The notes: generated by a model from the letters alone, not told the origin. A DNA stretch of 64,000 nt from Methanoflorens sp963701995 (GCA_963701995.1 OY969693.1:310001-374000), one strand, 5' to 3'. Positions 34,439-44,244 are shown, counted from the stretch's first letter. Program-made: numbers and translations.

Positions 34439-34660
34439 CTGTCGTGTCCTATCTGTGGACTTCCAACACTCCAATTTGACGACAAAACGGCAGACGCTGA
34501 TTGGCTCGGACTCACTCGCGCCGACGGTGACAATACCGCCATACGCCCGTGCGTGAATACGGGCGCGACGGGCCCGAGAGAAGAAGAGTTGTGCGCCTAC
34601 ACTTTTGGCCAAAGTTTTACCAAAAGTTTACCAAAAAATGATGACGCCCTTGTACGCTAA
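34439..34660 (+). CDS. Possible small zinc-ribbon protein with CTG start
   Basis: The frame (L/M)SCPICGLPTLQFDDKTADAD runs 73 codons to TAA at 34658. It starts with a CPIC pair; two further cysteines (RPCVNTG and ELCAYTF) could complete a metal site. A TATA box (ttataaat, 34411-34418) lies about 25 bp before CTG at 34439, as expected for a leaderless mRNA; no ATG, GTG or TTG fits. The C-terminal end (FGQSFTKSLPKNDD) is written in the 11-bp repeats described next. Coding looks plausible but is unproven. Confidence 0.4.
   Translation: MSCPICGLPTLQFDDKTADADWLGLTRADGDNTAIRPCVNTGATGPREEELCAYTFGQSFTKSLPKNDDALVR
34608..34640. repeat. 11-bp repeat array, site 1
   Basis: Three 11-bp units, gccaaagtttt, accaaaagttt and accaaaaaatg. 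The same unit family occurs at 45465-45497 and 49191-49234. Confidence 0.7.
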
Positions 34661-34985
34661 GCTAGCAGCGATAAAGGAATAATAAAAATAATTTTATGTA
34701 ATTTTTTTTATATATGACAGCTTTCAAATAGCCCGTCGTTTCACCTCGACACGCCAAAAACGCGAGTCTGGGCCACTCGTTGCGGTGCCCGAGCCGTTCA
34801 CTCGATGTGGCAAGCGGCCCATATGGCGCCTTAGTGGCGCCGACCAGTACGCTGCCGTCTCTTCAGCCACGCGTGCGCAAAACGCCTGCACTGGCATCGT
34901 CCCCTGCCACGCCTAGGTGCTCGACGGTCGAATTCGCGTGAGAAGCCGCAGCTTTATAGCTGAAGAGCAGCCATACCTTCTTAAA
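34661..34985. other. AT-rich gap upstream of DUF4012 gene
   Basis: A strongly AT-rich tract (34671-34716) starts 30 bp after the repeat array. Further on, tttatag at 34953-34959 is the likely TATA box for the DUF4012 gene. No gene seen. Confidence 0.5.
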
Positions 34986-36251
34986 ATGCCCGCCGGCGAT
35001 CATCGCATCGGCCGTTACCTTGCCATTTCGATCGCGTGTCTCGTCGTCTTAGCGCTGCTTTTTCCCGCGTTCGACGTGCTGAGCCTCGGTGGCTTCATGA
35101 ACGACAAGACCTACGTGCTGATCCTGCAAGACAACACGGAGATCAGGCCAACCGGCGGTTTGATGGCGTGTATGGGGCTGCTCACCGTGCACGACGGGAA
35201 CGTCAAGGATTTGCACCTCTACTACGAAAACAACTCGTGGACCGGGCACGTCGTCAAATTGGGCGGTCCTGTGAGCCTCATCCAGTTTTTTAACGAGAAT
35301 CGCGTGAGGCTCTACGACTCGAACATGCAATATGATTTCGCGTCGTTTGCGCCCACGATGCTGTCAAATTTTTACCAGGTGACCGGACAGAAGGCCGACG
35401 GCATTATCGCGGTCGACTTCACCGCCGTAGAGGCGATTATGCGCATCACGGGCCCGATCAACATTTCAGGTGACGTCATAACGAGCAGGAACATCGTCGA
35501 TCGAGCGCACTACTATGCAGGCATATCTACAGGCGACAAAGCGCCCCTAGTCACTCTGTTGTCGTCCCTCGCAATCAAGATCGTTGAAATCGTTCGCGAC
35601 GCAAGCCTCCCCGTCAAACTGGACTTCATTAACGCCGTGCAGCAATTGGGCGCCGAGAAACACCTCTTCTTCTACGTGCCAGGGGATTCCCTCACGGCAA
35701 ACTTCGCGGGCGCCAGCGCTATGCCCGCAAGGGACTTCATTTCGGTTGTCGACATGAACACGGGTTCAGAGAAGGCGGACTTCGGCGTTTATCGTTCGAT
35801 CGATTATCACATCCAGCTGTTCGCCAATGGCTCGGGAGTCGCAAACTTGACCATTGCGTATGACAACACATGCTTCTGGGACTATAAGCTGTTTCAGACA
35901 GTCCTTGTGCCGCCCGGTGCCGAGCTTATGAACGCGACCACCTCTGCGCAGGACCTCAACGGACCGCTCTCGACCGGCGACGCGAACTTCACCGCATTCT
36001 CTACGTCCGTGCGGGTGCCCGCGAATGAGACCGGCACCATCACGTATCTTTACACGCTGCCTCACGTCGTCAGCTCAAGCGGCGTGCAAGAACGTTACGA
36101 CCTTTATGTCCAAAAACAAGCGGGAATCAACGAGTATGCGTTCAACCCGGAGGTGCGGCTGCCTGATGGGGCGCGGCTCCTCGCGTCTCAAAACGCCGAA
36201 GCGCATCAGACGTCGACGGGCGACATACACCTGCAGATGGTGTGCAGGTAG
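34986..36251 (+). CDS. DUF4012 membrane-anchored protein
   Basis: About 421 residues. One N-terminal helix (about 12-33, LAISIACLVVLALLFPAF) anchors an outside domain with TYVLILQDNTEIRPTGGLMA, the DUF4012 signature. The domain is found in surface polysaccharide loci of bacteria and archaea and its role is not established. ATG at 34986 lies about 30 bp from a TATA box, fitting a leaderless mRNA; a GTG at 34917 upstream is unlikely. The next gene follows by 15 bp. Confidence 0.78.
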   Translation: MPAGDHRIGRYLAISIACLVVLALLFPAFDVLSLGGFMNDKTYVLILQDNTEIRPTGGLMACMGLLTVHDGNVKDLHLYYENNSWTGHVVKLGGPVSLIQFFNENRVRLYDSNMQYDFASFAPTMLSNFYQVTGQKADGIIAVDFTAVEAIMRITGPINISGDVITSRNIVDRAHYYAGISTGDKAPLVTLLSSLAIKIVEIVRDASLPVKLDFINAVQQLGAEKHLFFYVPGDSLTANFAGASAMPARDFISVVDMNTGSEKADFGVYRSIDYHIQLFANGSGVANLTIAYDNTCFWDYKLFQTVLVPPGAELMNATTSAQDLNGPLSTGDANFTAFSTSVRVPANETGTITYLYTLPHVVSSSGVQERYDLYVQKQAGINEYAFNPEVRLPDGARLLASQNAEAHQTSTGDIHLQMVCR

Positions 36252-36266
36252 GGCGGGAGCAATGCC

Positions 36267-36845
36267 GTGAGCAGAAAACGCACAATCGCTGCGGCGGTCA
36301 TCGTCGCGATCGCCATCGTCATCATCACCGCGGGCATCGGAGCGTTCATCGTTACCGTCCACCCGAGCGAGGACGCGCCGTACACCGAGACCGCATCGTC
36401 GGTTCGTGCGGCGCCCTATACCACCGCCACGAACGGCCAGGTTGTGCTGCGGGTGAACAACGTAAGCGATGCGTCAGATCCGGCGACGGCTGGCGTGTGG
36501 GCGAACCTCAGTTTGCAAGCGCACCATAAGGGCGTGTACTATCGTGCGCTTACGCCCTCGCCCGGCGAGAAGAACCTTGTCGCGAACATTACAGTGACGA
36601 ACGCCCGATCCGCTGCGGTGCCGTTCACCTACACTGATTTCGTGATCGTGGGTCGCGACGGCAGCGCGTACTATGCCAATTATGCGGTATGCAACAGCAG
36701 CTGCAGCGCCGCTGCGCTCAAGAATCGGACGCTCCCCGAATCCTTTGCAAGCGATCTATACGTGCTGTTTTCCGTGCCGGCAACCACAGACGCAGCAAAG
36801 CTCGTGTACGCCTCGAGCCCGCCAATCGTCATGGATTTGACGTGA
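36267..36845 (+). CDS. Secreted DUF4352-like protein
   Basis: 192 residues with an N-terminal helix (about 6-30) and a beta-sandwich-like domain. Its motifs (KNLVANITVTNARSAAVPF, DFVIVGRDGSAYYAN, SFASDLYVLFSVP) resemble the DUF4352 immunoglobulin-like family. Two cysteines (VCNSSC) may pair. It is transcribed with the DUF4012 gene. The start is GTG or ATG near 36267. Confidence 0.6.
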   Translation: MSRKRTIAAAVIVAIAIVIITAGIGAFIVTVHPSEDAPYTETASSVRAAPYTTATNGQVVLRVNNVSDASDPATAGVWANLSLQAHHKGVYYRALTPSPGEKNLVANITVTNARSAAVPFTYTDFVIVGRDGSAYYANYAVCNSSCSAAALKNRTLPESFASDLYVLFSVPATTDAAKLVYASSPPIVMDLT

Positions 36846-36925
36846 GCTCCGGATGACCTGCGCGTGCGCGCCACGTCCAAACGATGATAAGCCAGGTTTC
36901 CTGCTCTATTCGCGGCGCTTTCGCG

Positions 36926-37891
36926 CTATCGCGCGTCCTGTATTCTCTGTGATTTAGCCCCGCTTGACAAGCGTTTGCACACAACGGCGATGTCCCGTTC
37001 CTCACTCCGCGCTTCCACTATCGTGCTTGCCGCGTCAGCGTATTCGGTGTAGATGCACGCGATCAGGCTACAAAGCGGGCAACCGATCTGCTCGCAGACT
37101 TGCGGCGCTTCTTCTCCTACGGAATGACACGTTCCAAAGTACGGAGTATTCTTGAGGCGTACGCTGAGCTCACCGTCGCTTTGTGAGACGACGACCTTGT
37201 CGGCGAGTTCGAGGCCTTTTACGAGGACGTCTTGCAGCTTCTCGGCAAGTGTGTCGCCGGCGTGCTGTTCACGGTCCTGCTGAGGTTCCTCTGCGCCCTC
37301 CGTCTCTATCCGGGCGTCTCTCCAGTCCACCTTCAGGTCGCGGGTAGTGTGCGCAAACAGGTGGTAGCCGAGCGGCTTAAGCAGCACGCCCTCCTGTGCG
37401 GGGTTGGCAAGGTCGATCAAAAACGCCCGGTCTTCTCCGAGGTGCACTTTTGCGGGCACCTCGTACTCCCGTCTGAGCGGTATGAACACCTTGACGTTCG
37501 TGCCGGTCATCGATGACGGCAGATACACGCCTCGGTTCTTCACCCGAAGATCGCGCAGCAGGTCATCAACGACGATGACGCTGCTCAGGTTGAGGTCTTC
37601 TGCGACCTTCTGGTTGATGAAACGCTCCGTATTGAGAAACATCGTGACAGCGCCGACGAACAGCGCGCCGATGCCGACCATCAGCAAGACATTGGCGATG
37701 GGCGACAAGTTGTACGACGGGTACGCGACGAGTGTTATAGTCGCTCCGATCGCCAGGAGGACCACGCCGGTGATCCGGAATTCCCACTTTCGCGCGAGGT
37801 TCTGGTTCTTCTGGTAACGAGCGTTCTCCGCTTCGAGCTCGTGAATGCGCTTTCGAAGGCGATATGAGGCAAGGTCGTCGGTCGCTTCCAT
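36926..37891 (-). CDS. Coiled-coil membrane protein of MoxR/DUF58 operon
   Basis: About 321 residues from ATG at 37891. An N-terminal coiled coil (RKRIHELEAENARYQKNQ), two helices (about 40-60 and 65-90), then a soluble domain follows. The C-terminal segment SVGEEAPQVCEQIGCPLCSLIACIYTEY is conserved-looking and could bind metal. Similar proteins occur in haloarchaeal and methanogen MoxR operons without a known role. It begins 1 bp after the stop of the upstream gene and ends the operon. Confidence 0.75.
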   Translation of the reverse strand: MEATDDLASYRLRKRIHELEAENARYQKNQNLARKWEFRITGVVLLAIGATITLVAYPSYNLSPIANVLLMVGIGALFVGAVTMFLNTERFINQKVAEDLNLSSVIVVDDLLRDLRVKNRGVYLPSSMTGTNVKVFIPLRREYEVPAKVHLGEDRAFLIDLANPAQEGVLLKPLGYHLFAHTTRDLKVDWRDARIETEGAEEPQQDREQHAGDTLAEKLQDVLVKGLELADKVVVSQSDGELSVRLKNTPYFGTCHSVGEEAPQVCEQIGCPLCSLIACIYTEYADAASTIVEARSEERDIAVVCKRLSSGAKSQRIQDAR

Positions 37892-37892
37892 G

Positions 37893-38420
37893 TCAGGCCT
37901 CCACAGAGCGTTGCACGAGCGCCGGTCGGCGCATCCATGCGAGCGCGAACGCCGCCCCGAGCAGAATGACGCCTGACAGCGCCGCCGCCTGAGCCGCCGT
38001 GAGCCACTTCGCGTACGCGGCAGCAATGCCGGGCACGAGCGATGCGGCCGCGACAATGGCCGTTATCAGCGCGGGCTTCGCATACGTGCGGAGCTTCCCA
38101 AGGCGGGGAAACGGCGCGATGACCGACGTGAGCAGCAGCAGGCACAGCGCCTGGTACACCACGACGGTAGTGAGATCCGCCCCCAGACCGATGGCGCTCA
38201 GTTCGGCGATTACCAGCCCGTAAAAGCCGAAGCTCGACGTATGCCACCGCCTGGTATACGCGACAGCAAAAGCGGCGAGAGCGCCGGCCCCCACTAACGT
38301 CCCGATGGTGAGGTGGGCGAGGTCGAGGGCGATGAGCGCAAGCACTGAGATGATGAGGAGGACCTCAGAGGGGCGTGCACGCGCCGCTTTGGCGCGCTGG
38401 GTGATGCCGCTCGGCGCCAT
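37893..38420 (-). CDS. Polytopic membrane protein of MoxR/DUF58 operon
   Basis: 175 residues with about six hydrophobic segments, rich in Ala and Leu. No catalytic motif. The start overlaps the DUF58 stop by one base (TAATG), showing translational coupling. Probably a membrane partner of the complex. Confidence 0.75.
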   Translation of the reverse strand: MAPSGITQRAKAARARPSEVLLIISVLALIALDLAHLTIGTLVGAGALAAFAVAYTRRWHTSSFGFYGLVIAELSAIGLGADLTTVVVYQALCLLLLTSVIAPFPRLGKLRTYAKPALITAIVAAASLVPGIAAAYAKWLTAAQAAALSGVILLGAAFALAWMRRPALVQRSVEA

Positions 38421-39895
38421 TACGCGATCCGTGCCTCCTGCAGTGCGGGCTGGAGCGTTTCCGCCGTGTTCGCCTCGATGACCTTTACGTTGGGGATCTG
38501 CTCAAGCTTGCGCATCCGCCTCAGGTGTGCGTCATAGGCCGCATAGACATCCTCAAGCGCAAGGAGCGGATCCGCGAACTGCTCGAATACCTTCGAAAAG
38601 AGCGCGACGACGTACACGCGGGCCCCGCGCCTTGTCGCGAGGCGAACGCCCTCGGTAAGCGGGCTGAAGTCGTTTTCGAGGTCAGAAACGATGACGATGC
38701 TCGATTGGCCCTGTGCGCGCAGGAGTGAGGCGGCTATCGCGCGAAATGCCGGAGCGCGCTTCAGGCTGTGCAGGTAGCCTTCGCCGCGCGCGTACATGTA
38801 GGAGACGACGTGCCGGAAGTGCCGGACGTCCTCGTCGCTCTCGTCGTCTGTGGTCGCCGCGAAGTGCCGCTTAACGCGCGCTACGTCGGCTCCCGTGATG
38901 TCGAGCTTCGCGCGGGGGGCGCGTAGCGGAATGCCCGGCTCCATCTCGTTGAGTGACCGGACGACGCGCGACGCGTGCGACAGTGAGAGGTCGGCCCGGA
39001 GGCTCGTTGCAACCCCCTGGTCATCATAGGTGACGAGGCCGATCCGGTTCCCCTTGGCGATCGCCGACTTGACGACGTGGCTCGCGACGTTGACCGCAAA
39101 ATCGAGCTCAGTGGCGCCGGATGGCCCACGGGTCATCGTCCCGCCCTGGTCGATGATGAGGCTGACGCTCGCGCTCCCGCCTGTAGCCTCCTCGACCTGC
39201 ACGAGGAACTCCTTTGTCATGAGCTTGTTCAGCCTCGCCGACGCCTTCCAGTGAATGCGCTTGAGCGGATCGCCCGCGGCGAAGGGACGGATGTGCGAGA
39301 GGTCGGTCCCACTACCGGTGCGGCGCGTGCGGTACAGCGACTGGACCGACGCGCTCGTCACGCCGGGCGCCCCTCCCGGCCCGCCGGCCCCGCCTTCGAC
39401 GCTTACAGCGTAGGGAGCCTGCTGCACCACGCTGGCCGCGGCACCCAGCTCGAGCGTGTGCCAAAATAAGCCGTTGGTCACGGTGAGGGTGGCGCGTTCG
39501 ATCTGTGCGCTCTGCCTGCTCGCCATCAAGAGCGTATACCGCCACGTCGCCGTCTGCCCCGCCGCCAGTGCGAGGTCGGCGCTGTTCGTTCCGTCCACGA
39601 GCTCGGCGCCGCGAGGCAGCGCATCAGTAAAGCGCCCCTCGACGGGCGTCGCTGACGAGACGGCAACGTCGATGGTGACCGTTCCGCCACGTCGCACCAC
39701 AGCTTTGTCTGCATTTCGCCGCACGTCAAGGTTGAGCGCCGCGATCGCCGCCTGGAACGCGAGGAGGCGCCAGACGACGTAGAGCACGAGCGCGAAGCCG
39801 GCTCCGGCGTAGAACCACGAGTCGAGGAGAGCGCCGAGCGCGATAAAGAGCGCAGCAAGCGCGAGGATGAGGTGCGTGAGACGGGTGGTCTTCAT
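38420..39895 (-). CDS. DUF58 domain protein
   Basis: 491 residues. Two N-terminal helices (about 8-40), an outside beta domain, then the DUF58 motif GTDLSHIRPFAAGDPLKRIHWKASARLNKL (around residue 200) and a von Willebrand-like domain. The metal site normally DxSxS reads DQGGTM here, so metal binding may be lost or changed. DUF58 proteins act with MoxR ATPases in complex assembly or maturation; substrates are mostly unknown. Confidence 0.9.
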   Translation of the reverse strand: MKTTRLTHLILALAALFIALGALLDSWFYAGAGFALVLYVVWRLLAFQAAIAALNLDVRRNADKAVVRRGGTVTIDVAVSSATPVEGRFTDALPRGAELVDGTNSADLALAAGQTATWRYTLLMASRQSAQIERATLTVTNGLFWHTLELGAAASVVQQAPYAVSVEGGAGGPGGAPGVTSASVQSLYRTRRTGSGTDLSHIRPFAAGDPLKRIHWKASARLNKLMTKEFLVQVEEATGGSASVSLIIDQGGTMTRGPSGATELDFAVNVASHVVKSAIAKGNRIGLVTYDDQGVATSLRADLSLSHASRVVRSLNEMEPGIPLRAPRAKLDITGADVARVKRHFAATTDDESDEDVRHFRHVVSYMYARGEGYLHSLKRAPAFRAIAASLLRAQGQSSIVIVSDLENDFSPLTEGVRLATRRGARVYVVALFSKVFEQFADPLLALEDVYAAYDAHLRRMRKLEQIPNVKVIEANTAETLQPALQEARIA

Positions 39896-39913
39896 GATTA
39901 TGAACTTTGGTAC

Positions 39914-40888
39914 TCAGCGCGAGGGCCGCGCCTCCATCAGAATCGCGGCGATCACCTCTTCGAGCGTGACGCCTTCGATTTCCGACTCGGGGGAGAGGAG
40001 CATGCGATGGTTGAGCACGTCGTAGGCGATCGCCTTGACGTCGTCGGGTATGACGTAATCCCGGCCGTGTGTCGCCGCGCGCACCCTCGCCATGCCGAGC
40101 AGCGCGATCGACGCCCGTGGGCTTGCCGGGAGCATGAGATCCTTGTGAGTGCGGGTGCTGATGACGATGTCCCTGATGTATTCAAGCACCTTCTCATCGA
40201 CGTAGACGTTTCTGACGACGTCGATCATGCGAAGGATAGCCTCGCGGTCGGTGACCTGGGCGATGACGAGCGCGTCTCCCAGTTTCACGTTCAGGATCTG
40301 GAGTTCCTCGTCTGTGCTCGGGTAATCGAGCGTCATTTTGACGTAAAAACGGTCAAGCTGCACCTCAGGGAGGGGAAAGGTACCCTCGAGACCCACCACC
40401 GTTTGTGTAGCTAAGACCAGAAACGGCTTTTCGAGCGGGAACGTCGTGCCCTCGATCGTGACGGTACGTTCTTCCATCGCCTCGAGGAGCGCGGACTGCG
40501 TGCGCGGCGTTGCGCGGTTGAGCTCGTCGAGCATGACGATATTGGCGAAGATGCCCCCCTTGCGCACGTAGAACTCGCCGGTCTTCTGGTCGAACACGTA
40601 GCTCCCGATGATGTCCCCTGGAAGCAGGTCGGGCGTGAACTGCTGGCGGTTGAAGGTGCAGCCGAGCGTCTGCGCGAACAGCTTCGTTATCGTCGTCTTG
40701 GCAAGACCCGGGTTGCCCTCAACGAGGATGTGCCCCTCAGCGAGAAGACACGAAAAGAGTGTCTCTATGAGCTCGTCTTTTCCCACGATCACGCGATGAA
40801 GCTCGTCCTTGATGCGTTGCGCCGTGTCGGCGACCATGTCGATGTCGAGCGGCACTGGTAAGTTGTTCAAGTCACTTTCAGTTGCCAC
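39914..40888 (-). CDS. MoxR-type AAA+ ATPase
   Basis: 324 residues: Walker A GNPGLAKTT (about residue 59), Walker B IVMLDELNRA, sensor 1 FLVLATQTV and sensor 2 ASPRASIALL. MoxR ATPases act as chaperones that load or activate von Willebrand-domain partners; the DUF58 gene lies 18 bp downstream. The start overlaps the DUF4350 gene by 11 bp. Confidence 0.95.
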   Translation of the reverse strand: MATESDLNNLPVPLDIDMVADTAQRIKDELHRVIVGKDELIETLFSCLLAEGHILVEGNPGLAKTTITKLFAQTLGCTFNRQQFTPDLLPGDIIGSYVFDQKTGEFYVRKGGIFANIVMLDELNRATPRTQSALLEAMEERTVTIEGTTFPLEKPFLVLATQTVVGLEGTFPLPEVQLDRFYVKMTLDYPSTDEELQILNVKLGDALVIAQVTDREAILRMIDVVRNVYVDEKVLEYIRDIVISTRTHKDLMLPASPRASIALLGMARVRAATHGRDYVIPDDVKAIAYDVLNHRMLLSPESEIEGVTLEEVIAAILMEARPSR

Positions 40889-41951
40889 GCCGTGTCCTCC
40901 GCCGTTGCTGGAGCTGTTTCAGGAACCCCTTGATACGCGCCCGGCGCCATCCGGGGTGGGTCCTGACGATATCGGTGATCACGGCCTCTTCGTTCACGGG
41001 CGCATCAACCGGCGCGGGGCCCATATCCTTCCGCTGCCGCCGCCGGACGAGCGCGCTCGCGTTGATGCCGATTACAAAGGCCGCAATGGAGAGAACGACA
41101 ACGGTGTATTTTACAGTATCGTTTGCGTTGATGCGGTCGTACAGGAGACTCCACACGGGCGCGGACGCGCGGTGCGACTCGTCGAACATGATGGGTACGG
41201 GCTTGCCGCCCCCCGTGAGGTTCGCGAGCATGCTCGTCAAGAGCTGCTGGTTGTCCGCCTGGCCGAGCATGTCGTTGATGAACACGCTCGGGTCGGAGAG
41301 CAGGACGATGCGTCCCTTGCCATAGTCGAGCGTGGCAAGGACCGGGCGCGCGCCAGTGGTCGTGTTGACTGTGGCGTTGCCGCCCGCGGACGTCGACAGG
41401 TAGCTCGTCGGCGCGCTTCGCGCGAGCACCGTGACGTTGCCGCCTGAGGTGTCGAGGGCCGTCCCGTAGTTGAAGTAGAGCTCGTGCACGCCGGCGGTGA
41501 GGCCTGAGGCGCTGACGTCTGTGACGAGGGGGTGCGCCGCGTCGACCCCCTTGCTCACGTTGTCCTCGAGGAGTGAGCCGTTGAAGCGTGCGCCCGAAAC
41601 CCCGAGCCCGCTGAGCACGGCGTTGCCGTTGCCAAAGTCGTTGGCGAGCACGAGAACACCGCCGTTCTGAACGAAGGACTGAAGGGTACTCGCGTCGCCG
41701 CCGGAGAAGCCCACCGAGCTGTTCGGGTTCAGCATGAAGAGCACGCCGCCGCCCGAGCTTCCGATCTCGCTGAGCGCAAAGACGGAGCGCGTGGTATAGC
41801 CGTCGCGGGAGGCGAGGGCCTTTGCGTCTGAGGCGCCGTTCCACGCCGCGTTGTACGTGCTGAAGTCCTCCTTGGTCGTGTTGAGAAGCGGCACGCTGAT
41901 GAGGAGCGCGCCGACGACGACGGCCGCGATGAGCGCGTAGCTCAGCTTCAC
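40878..41951 (-). CDS. DUF4350 membrane protein
   Basis: 357 residues with an N-terminal helix (about 6-24), an outside domain (SLSEIG-like start, FVQNGGVLVLANDFGNGNAVL, GKGRIVLLSDPSVFINDML) and a C-terminal helix (about 275-297). The outside domain has the glutamine amidotransferase-like fold of DUF4350. It overlaps the DUF4129 gene by 4 bp (ATGA). Confidence 0.85.
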   Translation of the reverse strand: MKLSYALIAAVVVGALLISVPLLNTTKEDFSTYNAAWNGASDAKALASRDGYTTRSVFALSEIGSSGGGVLFMLNPNSSVGFSGGDASTLQSFVQNGGVLVLANDFGNGNAVLSGLGVSGARFNGSLLEDNVSKGVDAAHPLVTDVSASGLTAGVHELYFNYGTALDTSGGNVTVLARSAPTSYLSTSAGGNATVNTTTGARPVLATLDYGKGRIVLLSDPSVFINDMLGQADNQQLLTSMLANLTGGGKPVPIMFDESHRASAPVWSLLYDRINANDTVKYTVVVLSIAAFVIGINASALVRRRQRKDMGPAPVDAPVNEEAVITDIVRTHPGWRRARIKGFLKQLQQRRRTRRGN

Positions 41952-43717
41952 GTGCTTTCCTCTGCGCCGCTGACGTGGCCGCGAAGGGACGCAAAGGCGC
42001 TCAAGGCGGCTTCTCGCTGCGACTCCGTGAGCGTGCGGTCACCGAAGTTGGCGAGTTCGTACGCCATGGTCAACTGCCGCAGCGCGCGGCGCGTGTTTTC
42101 ATCATGGAAGGCTGCGGCGACGGCCCAGCTCTTCTCCGAGTGTGTCATGTACGCGGCAATTGGGACGTGCGCGACGACCGCGAGCGACGTCACGGCGGCT
42201 TCAAACAGCGCTTTCGTAGCGTTCTCGTCGTCAGCACACTCAAACGCCCCGTGGGCTTCGCCGAGAACCTTGTCCCAGTCGCTGACCTGTTGTGGCGCTT
42301 CCACTACGCGTGCGACGGGAACCGGCACAACGATCGGTCGTGCCTCCCTCGTGGGCTGCAGAACTGGAGCTGGCACCTCCTCTTTTTCGACGGGTGCCCG
42401 CCGTAGATAACCGCCGCGGTACAGGAAGACGATCAACAAGGCGGCGAGCACAAGCCCTGCTACGATACCGAACAGGCCGGTCAAATCGGCGGGCAGATTC
42501 GCTGCGGCGCTCGCGGCGGACACGAGTGGCTGGCCGCTCGGGTCAAAGACCGTGTAGGCCGTAACGCCACCCTGCACTGCTGACGGGTAGAGCGGCAGGG
42601 ACGAAACGGAGAACGAATAGCTGCCGTTCTGATCGGTTCGGGCATTCGCGACGTCACTGCCGCCCACGGAGAGCACCACCGTCGCGTTGGCAACTGGTCC
42701 GGTCGCGGTGGTGAGCGTCCCCCGCGCCTGCACGTTGTTGCCTAGAGCGATGCTGGACGACAGGAAGCTCAGCGTGTTGTTCACCGGCGATGCGGCAACC
42801 GAAAAGTTGACCGGCGCGCTTTGCGCGGGCTTGTAGGGCGTGTCCACGGGCGCGTATCGGGCGTACGCGACGTGCGCGCCTGCCGGGATGGCGAGGATGG
42901 GGAGCGGATACGCATACGATCCGTTCGCGGCCGTCGGTACGGTTGCCACGGTGCTGTTATCGACGTGCACATCCACCGTGGCGTTGGACACCCCCGTTTG
43001 ATTGCTCTTGAGGCCGCCCGCGAGCACGAGCGTGTCGCCGTAGGTGGCGTTATGTGCGCTCTCGGTGAGCGTCAGGGTCGGGGTCACGAAGGCCACCCCC
43101 GTAACGTTGGCGACGCTCCTGTTCACCTGCGCGGCGTACGCATTCAAGAGCGCCGTGGTGTTGCCATACGAAGCGAGGTCGAGCCCGTTTTGAACGGGAG
43201 CGCCGTAGATATCGTTGTTCTGCCCGTTGATTAGTCCAGCGAGCCCTTTGAGGACGGCACCGAGCGTCTGCATCTCGAGCGCGTTTGCGATGGAGGCGTT
43301 GCCACGCGGGGCTGCCGTGAGGAGCAGGGATTCGTTCGCGTTAAGCGTGTTGAAGCGTTGTGCATCGACGATAAGGAGCGTGAACGAGCCCTGCGACGCG
43401 TGCATGGCGTCGACGGCCGGGCTCTCCTGCGAGGCGTTCGCTGATGAAGTGATCTGATTGACCGTGCTGTTGTAGTGGACAAGCAGCGCGCTCGCGTTGG
43501 AGAAGTTGCCTTTGGTGACGTTCGCGATGATGCCGTTCGCATCGGTGGCAAGCGAGGCAAAAAGCGGGAGCTGAGTGGGAAAGTCAAACCCGCCGGTCTG
43601 CGGATTGAGCTCGGTGTGCGAGGGGAAGCTCTGCGCCGACGCACATCCTGCGACAAGAACGAGCAAAACCGCTGAGAGAATGCACGCAACTCGAGCCTGC
43701 CGCCTGAAACCGCGCAT
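41948..43717 (-). CDS. Lipoprotein with Ig-like repeats and C-terminal DUF4129 domain
   Basis: 589 residues and first gene of the operon. The signal segment ends VLVAGC (lipobox, about residue 25). A helical part follows, then two related beta domains (ATVDVHVDNSTVATVPTAAN and ATVVLSVGGSDVANARTDQN, Ig-like or carboxypeptidase-regulatory type), one helix (about 412-432) and a cytoplasmic DUF4129-like helical end. It may sense outside state and relay it to MoxR/DUF58. Confidence 0.8.
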   Translation of the reverse strand: MRGFRRQARVACILSAVLLVLVAGCASAQSFPSHTELNPQTGGFDFPTQLPLFASLATDANGIIANVTKGNFSNASALLVHYNSTVNQITSSANASQESPAVDAMHASQGSFTLLIVDAQRFNTLNANESLLLTAAPRGNASIANALEMQTLGAVLKGLAGLINGQNNDIYGAPVQNGLDLASYGNTTALLNAYAAQVNRSVANVTGVAFVTPTLTLTESAHNATYGDTLVLAGGLKSNQTGVSNATVDVHVDNSTVATVPTAANGSYAYPLPILAIPAGAHVAYARYAPVDTPYKPAQSAPVNFSVAASPVNNTLSFLSSSIALGNNVQARGTLTTATGPVANATVVLSVGGSDVANARTDQNGSYSFSVSSLPLYPSAVQGGVTAYTVFDPSGQPLVSAASAAANLPADLTGLFGIVAGLVLAALLIVFLYRGGYLRRAPVEKEEVPAPVLQPTREARPIVVPVPVARVVEAPQQVSDWDKVLGEAHGAFECADDENATKALFEAAVTSLAVVAHVPIAAYMTHSEKSWAVAAAFHDENTRRALRQLTMAYELANFGDRTLTESQREAALSAFASLRGHVSGAEEST

Positions 43718-43775
43718 GTGTGCCCCGTGAGTGAAAAAGATTACGTAATAATCAGGCGATTACTATCGTCAAAGC

Positions 43776-43786
43776 ACTATAAAAAC
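43776..43786 (-). promoter_or_regulatory. TATA box of the MoxR/DUF58 operon
   Basis: gtttttatagt on the minus strand lies about 60 bp before the ATG at 43717. The rest of the gap to 44244 contains no gene that I can support. Confidence 0.55.
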
Positions 43787-44244
43787 GCTCCTTAGGCGGG
43801 CGTCGGGATGCGAAGAGCGGCGCAAGTGTGAAAGCGTGCAGATACGCAAACCCTATGTGGCCGAAAGGTCGACAGCGTCTTTCCCTTTCGTGTCTCTGGA
43901 CGTAGTAATGACTTGGTGTCTTCAGCTGAACGGACGATTCGCATAGTCTACGAGATTGATTGCACGTAAGCAACTGTCTTCTTAGGCCGATGAGCGGCTC
44001 TAAAGGAGCGTGACTGCTTTTTACGTCAAGACGAACATTTCTGTGAAACAGCAAAATCCAGCGAATGCTTCCAATCGCTAGCGATCACCACCGGCAGCGG
44101 ACTGGCAAACGCTACGAGTAGTTATAACCAAGCGTGCCGCTCACTGTGCAGTCGGCGATTTCCCGTAAGCAATAGACTGATGGGTGGAAGCGAAACTAAG
44201 TCAGCGATAATCGCACCGCCCTCCGCATAAAGCACTCCGCTTCA
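43787..44244. other. Gene-free stretch
   Basis: About 460 bp with only short frames lacking start signals. I see nothing in it. Confidence 0.45.

Noticed and set aside
41005..41994. A 329-codon Arg-rich frame on the minus strand
   Set aside because: It is an alternate frame of the DUF4350 gene with extreme Arg/Gln bias, typical of a shadow.
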